From assembly GCA_938045085.1 (NCBI GenBank), contig CALINZ010000323.1, positions 1-11,537 of the forward strand: a DNA stretch of 11,537 nt, read 5' to 3'. The DNA is from an uncultured Collinsella sp. GTDB lineage: Bacteria > Actinomycetota > Coriobacteriia > Coriobacteriales > Coriobacteriaceae. The stretch's first letter is position 1; each line of letters begins with the position of its first letter. Under the pieces are notes generated by a model. It was given only the letters and a program-made list of their open reading frames with translations. It was not told the origin of the DNA and did no database searches. This document shows positions 1-5,099 of the stretch, piece by piece. Both the position numbers and the translations under genes were made by a program.

Positions 1-980
1 ACGCCGCATCCAAGCAGGCGCTTGAGAATCTTACCAAAGGCCGTCGAGAAGCTCGTGCCTTTGGCGGCTTCCTTAATAGCCTCGCGCTGCTCCTTGCTGG
101 CGATGCCAAAGTTGGCGAGTGACTGTGCCGTCGCAAGTGCGGCATCCTGGCTAAAGTGCACGATATAGAGCGGGGCCTCGCCGCGGCGCATGGCGAGCTC
201 GACCGTGCCCTCGAGGGAGGTCGTCACATAGTCGTAGCTCAGCGGAACAGGACGCGGGGCGTCGACAACCAAGTCGCAAGCAGCGCCGGTGTGCTCCTCG
301 AGTGAGGCGGCGATGGCAGTGACATCGCCGAGCGTGGCGCTCATGAGCATAAACTGCGTGTGGGGCAGGGTGAGCAGCGGCACCTGCCAGGCCCAACCGC
401 GATCGGGGTCGGCAAAGTAGTGGAACTCGTCCATGGCCACGCAGCCCACGTCGGCGTCCTCGCCCTCGCGCAGCGCATCGTTGGCAAGGATTTCGGCCGT
501 GCAGCAGATGACGGGTGCTTTGGTGTTGATATGCGTATCACCGGTGATCATACCGACGTTATCGCGGCCGAGTACCTGTACCAGGTCGAAGAACTTTTCG
601 CTGACCAGGGCCTTGATGGGGGCCGTGTAATAACAGCGTTTGCCCTGTGCCATGCCCATAAAGAGCATGCCCAGCGCGACGAGCGATTTACCCGAGCCGG
701 TCGGTGTGCCTAAAATGACGTGATCGCCGGCTGCCAGGTCCATGAGGGCCTCTTCTTGGTGATCCCACAGCTCAATGCCGCGATCGCTCGTCCATTCAAA
801 GAAACGTTCGAAGGCTTGATCGGGCGTGAGCCATGGTTCGGGCTCGCTGCCGTCCTCGGGCTCCCACCAGGTGGGGGAGAGCGCGCCGAGCGAGCCAAAC
901 TCGGCTTCGGTTCCCGTGCCGCCCGAGAATGAGCTGGCGGCGCCGGCGCCGGAGACGGTGTCTGTCGTGGTCTGTGCCAT
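1..980 (-). CDS. DEAD/DEAH-box SF2 helicase, DUF3516 type (C-terminus beyond window)
   Basis: About 326 N-terminal residues are visible; the frame is still open at base 1. The first RecA-like domain is complete: Walker A GTPTGSGKS (residues 91-99), motif Ia TAPIKALVSEKF (119-130), Walker B DEFH (184-187) and motif III SAT (214-216). The second RecA domain begins near residue 268 and is cut. The sequence around motifs II-III (DEFHYFADPDRGWAWQVPLL) is typical of the actinobacterial Ski2/Mtr4-related helicases that end in a DUF3516 domain; that domain would lie outside the window, so the subfamily is inferred. An acidic, Gly/Ser-rich tail (residues 8-50) precedes the helicase core. The ATG at 978-980 follows a purine-rich AGAGAAAG. 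The substrate is unknown; an RNA-processing role is plausible by analogy with Ski2-like enzymes. It lies downstream of trmB on the same strand, but 309 bases and a large inverted repeat separate them, so it may have its own promoter. Confidence 0.9.
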   Translation of the reverse strand, partial: MAQTTTDTVSGAGAASSFSGGTGTEAEFGSLGALSPTWWEPEDGSEPEPWLTPDQAFERFFEWTSDRGIELWDHQEEALMDLAAGDHVILGTPTGSGKSLVALGMLFMGMAQGKRCYYTAPIKALVSEKFFDLVQVLGRDNVGMITGDTHINTKAPVICCTAEILANDALREGEDADVGCVAMDEFHYFADPDRGWAWQVPLLTLPHTQFMLMSATLGDVTAIAASLEEHTGAACDLVVDAPRPVPLSYDYVTTSLEGTVELAMRRGEAPLYIVHFSQDAALATAQSLANFGIASKEQREAIKEAAKGTSFSTAFGKILKRLLGCG

Positions 981-1289
981 GTGTTTGCTTTCTCTCGCGT
1001 TTGTCCGCCAACTATTATGGCGTAGCGTCGCATCGATGCGTTCGCAGGCAAGAAAATGCAGGAAATGGGCGTTCTGCCCAGCCGTTTGGTGCAGTTGCCA
1101 GCTAAGTGAGTAGACTTTTTGCAATATCGCGAGCACATGGCTTTTGCGCAAGGGCTCTACCTGCGGTTTTAGTATTGGTTATGCGGGTTGTGCTTGGCTA
1201 TTGCAAAAAAGTCTACTCACTTAGATTTGAGGGTCGTTTGTTGGCGCCTATTCGCGCTTGTTTGCCGACGTCGCGACCATCAGAAACCC
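981..1289. other. Intergenic region between trmB and the helicase
   Basis: This 309-base stretch has no convincing gene; the open frames in it lack ribosome sites and family resemblance. It holds the inverted-repeat element at 1102-1224, a small hairpin (TGGGC, five-base loop, GCCCA; 1066-1080) and a CATAAT box on the minus strand (1014-1019). The box could be the -10 of the helicase promoter, about 34 bases upstream of its start codon, but no good -35 hexamer stands at the right distance. The hairpin lacks a proper U tract when read leftwards, so I do not call it a terminator. Confidence 0.6.
1102..1224. repeat. 25/26-bp near-perfect inverted repeat with 72-base spacer
   Basis: The left arm (1102-1126) begins CTAAGTGAGTAGAC and ends GCAATA. 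The right arm (1199-1224) is its reverse complement except for one extra A in the A/T run (six A against five T). The arms are A/T-rich compared with the surrounding genes. The whole unit is 123 bp and lies between two leftward genes. I see no target-site duplication: the bases just outside the two ends do not match. It could be a small non-autonomous mobile element, a pair of operator sites, or a long-stem RNA structure. The single-base indel in an otherwise identical pair suggests a recent or selected repeat. Confidence 0.8.
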
Positions 1290-2129
1290 CTAGGACTCTT
1301 GCGGTAGACGCTTCTTGCCCTTGCGGGCACGGTTTCTAAAGTTCTCGACGGCCTCTTCCATGCCCAGAGGCACATAGGCGAGCTCATCGAGGTTATCGGG
1401 CAGGTAGCAGGCTAGGCTTTGCTTCTGCGCGCGGCCCGCCGCGAGTTGCTCTTCGGTAGGCTTCTCGCCGGGTGTGGCACAAATGCCGTAGGCGACAGCA
1501 CCCATCTCGCACGTGCGGCACTCGTACTCGGTCTCGGGATGCTCGGGATGGTCGCGGCGCACGTCATCGCTTACCCAAAGTGTGTCGTAGCCCGCCGCGG
1601 CAAACTGCCCCAGGGCGTAGTCGCGCAACGGCTTGCTGTCAGTGCGCAGCGTGACGGTAGCGCCGGCTGCAAAGAGCGGACGGTACAGCATTAGGTGGTC
1701 GACATGGACGAGTCGTTTTTTGGCGTACTTGGCCTTGGGCTGCGGCGTGGGAAAGTTGATGGTGATGGCATCGAGCTCGCCTGCGGCAAACAGCTGCGGC
1801 AGCGATGCGGCGCCTCGGGGCAGGACGAGTGCGTTGGTCAGTTCCTGCTCGCAGATTTTCTGTGCGGCATAGGCGATGCAGATGGGCTCCTGGTCCATAC
1901 CGACAAAGAGCGTGTTCGGCTCGCGGGTGGCGCGCTCTACCAGGTACGTTCCCTTGCCACAGCCAAGATCCAGGTGAAGGTGTTCGAAGGGCTTGCCGCC
2001 TGCGGGCGCACAGGCCTCGCGCCAATCTCCGGCATAGGCCTCGGGGTTCGTCTCAATCGCATCGGCGTAGCGCTCCAGGCGCTCCTCGAGCACAAAGTTC
2101 TTAGGCGTGCGAACGTGGACGGCTCCCAT
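1290..2129 (-). CDS. trmB: tRNA (guanine-N7)-methyltransferase, TrmB family (divergent)
   Basis: The predicted reaction is SAM-dependent methylation of G46 in the tRNA variable loop to m7G. Supporting features in order: KNFVLEERLERY (residues 10-21), matching the TrmB N-terminal signature; SAM-binding motif I DLGCGKGTYL (54-63); FVGMDQEP (75-82), where the acid after motif I normally binds the SAM ribose; NFPTPQPKAKYAKKRL (125-140) at the place of the usual (F/S)PDPWPKKRHxKRR signature; and TEYE (200-203), the conserved C-terminal motif. At 279 aa it is longer than common TrmB (roughly 210-240). The excess is a tail after TEYE containing Cys204, Cys207 and Cys217 and a basic end. The usual Asp and Trp of PDPW are replaced by Thr128 and Gln130. 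The ATG at 2127-2129 has AAGGAG four bases upstream. The Trm9-like gene lies 118 bases upstream on the same strand, so a shared transcript is likely. An altered target or activity cannot be excluded. Confidence 0.85.
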   Translation of the reverse strand: MGAVHVRTPKNFVLEERLERYADAIETNPEAYAGDWREACAPAGGKPFEHLHLDLGCGKGTYLVERATREPNTLFVGMDQEPICIAYAAQKICEQELTNALVLPRGAASLPQLFAAGELDAITINFPTPQPKAKYAKKRLVHVDHLMLYRPLFAAGATVTLRTDSKPLRDYALGQFAAAGYDTLWVSDDVRRDHPEHPETEYECRTCEMGAVAYGICATPGEKPTEEQLAAGRAQKQSLACYLPDNLDELAYVPLGMEEAVENFRNRARKGKKRLPQES

Positions 2130-2151
2130 GAGGCTCCTTGGTCATAAGTGT

Positions 2152-2173
2152 GGAACGCATAGCTGCACGTTCC
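2152..2173 (-). promoter_or_regulatory. Small hairpin/dyad upstream of trmB
   Basis: GGAACG (2152-2157) and CGTTCC (2168-2173) form a perfect 6-bp inverted repeat around a 10-base loop, ending 23 bases upstream of the trmB start codon. A second short dyad, GGGCA/TGCCC (2195-2209), lies further upstream. Either could be an operator or a leader hairpin in the trmB mRNA; a TTGACG hexamer just upstream on the minus strand has no matching -10 at normal spacing. The evidence is structural only. Confidence 0.3.
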
Positions 2174-2247
2174 GTCAATGGGTTGAAATAGGGTGGGCAT
2201 AGTTTGCCCGAAAGATGCGGTGCGGCTCGGCGGCGAGTCGTCGGTGC

Positions 2248-3168
2248 CTACAGACGCTTGAGAATCACATAGCGATTGAGCTCTCCGCTGCGACCGTCGG
2301 CATGGAAGCGCTCAAGCTCGCGCACGGGGACCTCGCCGCTCTTGTAGAACGTACGGACGCCGCGCACCAGGTCGGTGATCTGCTGATCGTCAAAGTGATG
2401 GCAATAGCGGTAGGCGTGGCGGTCGTTTTGCCAGCCGATGAGGTGGTCGCCGGCTTCAAACTGCGCGGAATCGTAACCCTCAAACGGCGGGGTGAGCTCG
2501 GCGCGGGCTTCGGCTCGAACGGCCTTGCGCGCCATGCGCTCGTCGTTCATAAACTCCCAAAAGCTGATGGCGATGATGCCGCCCGGGCGCGTCTGCCGCA
2601 CCAAGGCGTCGAGTACGCGTACGCGGTACTCGCACGACGGCACGTGGTGCATAAAGCCAAAGCAGACCGAGATGTCGGCGAGCGGGGCGTCGAAAAGCAC
2701 GTCGGGCGTCTCGGCGGGGTTGAGCTTCATGAGGGCGTCGAGCACGTCGAGTTCCTGGAAGTGCAGGTTGGGAATGCGAAGCGCGTGGCCATGTGCATCG
2801 ATAGCCAGGTCTTGGCACGAGTCGACACCATAGAACTCAAACGGGCAGCTGGCATCTGCCGAGGGGTTTGCGCCGTCGACGCCCTTGGCGGCAAGTGCGC
2901 CGCCGGCGGCAAAGTTCTCGAATCGCATATTGCCGCAGGCAAGATCGAAGACGCGGACGGGATGCTCGATCGTGGCGGCGTTGAGCTGCCCGAGCGCGAT
3001 GTCCATGGTGCGCACCCAGCCGGGCCACGGGGCCTGGCGCGTATCGGAAAAGGAAGCGGAGTGCTCGCGATAGAACGTATTGTTGAGCTGGATGAGCGAT
3101 GAGGCGAAATCGCGGTTCACGGCGCGGAACTCCCTCCGTTGGCGGTGCGGAATAAACAGTACGACCAT
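2248..3168 (-). CDS. Trm9/ALKBH8-like class I SAM-dependent methyltransferase
   Basis: A 306-aa protein from the preferred start. Features in order: NTFYREHSASFSDTRQAPWP (residues 30-49), matching the eukaryotic Trm9 pattern of a Tyr-rich helix then FSxTRxxPWP; SAM motif I FDLACGNMRF (74-83); YGVDSC (113-118), with the acid expected after strand 2; FGFMHHVPS (170-178), as in the family's VHH segment, followed by R-x-R; PGGIIAISFWEF (195-206); and a C-terminal GDHLIGW plus YRYCHHF (240-246, 253-259), resembling the (D)xxVPW and RYYHxF motifs of Trm9. Trm9 methylates the carboxymethyl group of cm5U34 in tRNA to mcm5U34, usually with a Trm112 partner. The match comes from motifs I know, not an alignment search. 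The ATG at 3166-3168 is chosen because the candidate promoter at 3241-3269 lies upstream of it; an in-frame TTG at 3255 would add 29 residues. It probably forms a transcription unit with trmB. An alternative is an unassigned Methyltransf_11 enzyme. Confidence 0.75.
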   Translation of the reverse strand: MVVLFIPHRQRREFRAVNRDFASSLIQLNNTFYREHSASFSDTRQAPWPGWVRTMDIALGQLNAATIEHPVRVFDLACGNMRFENFAAGGALAAKGVDGANPSADASCPFEFYGVDSCQDLAIDAHGHALRIPNLHFQELDVLDALMKLNPAETPDVLFDAPLADISVCFGFMHHVPSCEYRVRVLDALVRQTRPGGIIAISFWEFMNDERMARKAVRAEARAELTPPFEGYDSAQFEAGDHLIGWQNDRHAYRYCHHFDDQQITDLVRGVRTFYKSGEVPVRELERFHADGRSGELNRYVILKRL

Positions 3169-3240
3169 ACTACCGTTAACGCCGCAACGGGGACAACCGA
3201 GCCGTGGGTCATTGCTTTGTTTGGACACATTTCCGCAGCT

Positions 3241-3269
3241 CATATGTGCCCGCAACCGCCGGTTGTCAA
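3241..3269 (-). promoter_or_regulatory. Candidate promoter of the methyltransferase-trmB unit with internal 13-bp dyad
   Basis: On the minus strand a perfect TTGACA (3269-3264) stands 17 bases from CATATG (3246-3241), which matches only three of six -10 positions. The spacer is largely occupied by a perfect dyad, CAACCG-C-CGGTTG (3253-3265), which also overlaps the -35. This is the layout of an operator whose bound repressor would exclude polymerase. It would start transcription near 3234, about 65 bases upstream of the preferred ATG. The divergent XRE regulator gene is an obvious candidate binder, but this is inference. Confidence 0.35.
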
Positions 3270-3387
3270 AAATCTCACTAGAATAGGTGGCATGCTTTTG
3301 GCGGTGGCGGATAGATTTTTAACTGTGCAAGGCGCCTTAAGAACAAAAACGGTCCGGCGGCACGGCTGGCATCACATAGGAGGAACC

Positions 3388-4104
3388 ATGAATGTAGAAA
3401 CTGCGCAGCGGCTCGCCGACCTTCGTCGCAGCAAGGGTTTTAGCCAAGAAGGGCTGGCGCGAAAGCTAGGGCTGTCGCGCCAGGCGGTCAGTAAATGGGA
3501 GCGTGCGGAGAGCTCGCCCGATACCGAGAACCTGATCTCGCTCGCCAAGCTCTATGGCGTGAGCCTGGACGAGCTGCTCAATCCGAGCGATGAGATTGAG
3601 GACGATATCGAGTTTGAGAATGAGGACCGCGCTCGTCAGCGCGAGGCCGAGGCGGCAGAGCGCGCACGCACCCATGAGGCGGCGGCACGAGCTACCGAGG
3701 CGGCAACACAGGCGAGTGACGCCGCCGCCAAGGCGGCGCAAGCGGCAAGCTGGAGTGCACAGGCCGCTAATGCCGCTACGGCGCAGGCGACGAGTGGCGG
3801 CGCAGTTGGCTCGACTCCGGTGAAGGGCCCGTTCCAGTCGTTCCCGTATTGGGCCGTGTGTTGGCTGCTGTTCTTTTTGCTGATGTTCCTGTTTGGTGCC
3901 GGCCCCTTTGCTGCGCTGATCTTCTTTACGATTCCCATCTATCACTGGGTGGCGCGTGCGCTCGATGGCGATTGGGCGCGCGGAGATATTCAGGTTGGTT
4001 CGGCGCCGGTGGTCGCTAGGGCTCAGGATGTTTCCGCTCCGGTTGATACTGACGTGGCTACCGTGACTACCGCTGACCCGATCGCCAAAGAGGGTGATGA
4101 ATGA
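3388..4104 (+). CDS. XRE-family regulator with Ala-rich linker and C-terminal membrane segments
   Basis: A 238-aa protein. Residues 5-65 form a Cro/C1-type helix-turn-helix: RLADLRRSKGFSQEGLARKL, then LSRQAVSKWERAESSPDT and LISLAKLYGVSLDELL, the classical XRE spacing. Residues 66-95 are highly acidic and charged. Residues 96-140 are an Ala/Gln-rich segment that may form a helix or coiled coil. Residues about 152-190 hold two adjacent hydrophobic stretches (YWAVCWLLFFLLMFLFGAG and FAALIFFTIPIYHWVA), so the protein is likely tethered to the inner membrane with its DNA-binding domain in the cytoplasm. The ATG at 3388 has AGGAGG at 3378-3383, better than the in-frame upstream ATG at 3292. It overlaps the DUF4097 gene by 4 bp, implying coupled translation. 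It may sense a membrane signal together with that partner and may autoregulate through the divergent intergenic region; both are inferences. Confidence 0.88.
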   Translation: MNVETAQRLADLRRSKGFSQEGLARKLGLSRQAVSKWERAESSPDTENLISLAKLYGVSLDELLNPSDEIEDDIEFENEDRARQREAEAAERARTHEAAARATEAATQASDAAAKAAQAASWSAQAANAATAQATSGGAVGSTPVKGPFQSFPYWAVCWLLFFLLMFLFGAGPFAALIFFTIPIYHWVARALDGDWARGDIQVGSAPVVARAQDVSAPVDTDVATVTTADPIAKEGDE

Positions 4105-5000
4105 TGAAGCTTTCGCATGAATCCAAGGTACGCTTGGGCGTTGGCATCGGAGCGTTTGTGCTCATCATCGGGCTTGTCTTTGGCACTTCGCGGCTATTGG
4201 CTCATTCCGATATGGTGCGTACGACCGGTATTCTATCTGGCCATTTGTCTGATTTTGACGATATGTTTGACGAGGACGATTCCTTGAATAGCGGTAACTA
4301 TTCTGCTCGGCCTCAGCAGCTTTCGAGCACGACTTTTGATGCCGATGAGTTCCGCTACCTCGATTTCGATATCGCTGCGGCTACGGTGGACGTCAAGGTT
4401 GTTGATGGCAACAAGGCTCGCGTTATCGAGCGGGGACGCGTTGCCAATGGTATGGATGCCTCCAAGGCCGCGACGCAAAACATCGCATCCGTCGAGGACT
4501 CGACGCTCAAGGTTTCCCAGTTTGGAAGTGATGACGGTAAGGCAATCGATCGCTCGGTTACGGTCGAGCTGCCGCGCCGTGTTGCCGAACATCTGAAGGG
4601 AGTCAACGCGCACGTGGGCTCGGGCGATCTGCAGATTGTCGGTGTCCCCTGTGATGGTTTCGACCTTTTCCTGGGTGCGGGAGATGTAGAGTTTACGGGC
4701 AGCGTGACTGATGCGCTCAGCGCTGAGGTCGGTTCGGGCGATGTGACATTCGAGCTCTACCAGGCCCCCGCGAAGTCGATGGACGTGAGCGTGGGCTCGG
4801 GCGATGTGGAGATGACGGTTCCGAGCTCTACGGGCTTTAAGGCGAGCCTCACCTTGGGCAGTGGCGATTTCGAGAGCGATTTCCTTCCGCTTGGCTACGA
4901 CGGCGAGACCATTTTGAATCTTGAATTCGATAACGGCGATAAGTCTGCCACGTATCGTTTTGAAGTCGATTCGGGCGACATGTCGTTTGATTCGGAGTAG
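4101..5000 (+). CDS. DUF4097 membrane-anchored beta-repeat protein
   Basis: A 299-aa protein with a short basic N-terminus, one hydrophobic segment (residues 12-33) and a long outward-facing domain, so probably a type II membrane protein with no lipobox. An acidic linker (residues 48-62) leads to a repeat region with GSGD-type turns at residues 173-176, 192-195 (GAGD), 211-214, 232-235 and 253-256, spaced 19, 19, 21 and 21 residues. Degenerate copies (NGD, SGD) follow near 278 and 291. Such turns are typical of DUF4097 right-handed beta-helix-like domains, sometimes labelled putative adhesins; the biochemical role is unknown. The ATG at 4101 overlaps the XRE stop codon; a second ATG at 4104 would differ by one residue. 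DUF4097 proteins are often encoded beside membrane-linked regulators, and together the pair looks like an envelope-sensing regulator unit. Confidence 0.85.
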   Translation: MMKLSHESKVRLGVGIGAFVLIIGLVFGTSRLLAHSDMVRTTGILSGHLSDFDDMFDEDDSLNSGNYSARPQQLSSTTFDADEFRYLDFDIAAATVDVKVVDGNKARVIERGRVANGMDASKAATQNIASVEDSTLKVSQFGSDDGKAIDRSVTVELPRRVAEHLKGVNAHVGSGDLQIVGVPCDGFDLFLGAGDVEFTGSVTDALSAEVGSGDVTFELYQAPAKSMDVSVGSGDVEMTVPSSTGFKASLTLGSGDFESDFLPLGYDGETILNLEFDNGDKSATYRFEVDSGDMSFDSE

Positions 5001-5047
5001 TGAGGCAGACGAAAGCCTAGGCGAAGACATAGACGCGCTGTTTGATG

Positions 5048-5089
5048 AAGGCGCCGAAGCCGAGATCGGCTCCGGCGCCTTTGCCTTTA
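5048..5089 (+). terminator. Rho-independent terminator after the DUF4097 gene
   Basis: GGCGCCG (5050-5056) pairs with CGGCGCC (5073-5079). After one A/C mismatch, AGCCGA (5058-5063) faces TCGGCT (5066-5071), closing on a tight loop. The stem is followed by TTTGCCTTT, a broken T tract. It lies 47 bases after the DUF4097 stop and ends about 20 bases before the elp3 start, leaving little room for a separate elp3 promoter. Elp3 expression may therefore depend on read-through or on a start very close to its ATG. Confidence 0.65.
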
Positions 5090-5099
5090 CAATGGGGGC

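Noticed and set aside
1106..1339. 77-codon plus-strand frame starting inside the inverted repeat
   Set aside because: GTG start without a ribosome site, overlaps the end of trmB, and the product resembles nothing I know.
2215..3102. 295-codon plus-strand frame opposite the Trm9-like gene
   Set aside because: The minus strand encodes a coherent methyltransferase; the plus-strand product shows no family features and no ribosome site.
3292..3387. Upstream in-frame ATG that would extend the XRE regulator by 32 residues
   Set aside because: The ATG at 3388 has a consensus AGGAGG and begins right at the expected helix-turn-helix boundary; the extension has no typical features.
4633..4990. Recurring GGCTCGGGCGAT-like sequence in the DUF4097 gene considered as a DNA repeat or CRISPR
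   Set aside because: The recurrence follows the GSGD protein turns every 57-63 bases, with variable intervening codons; it is a protein repeat, not a DNA array.
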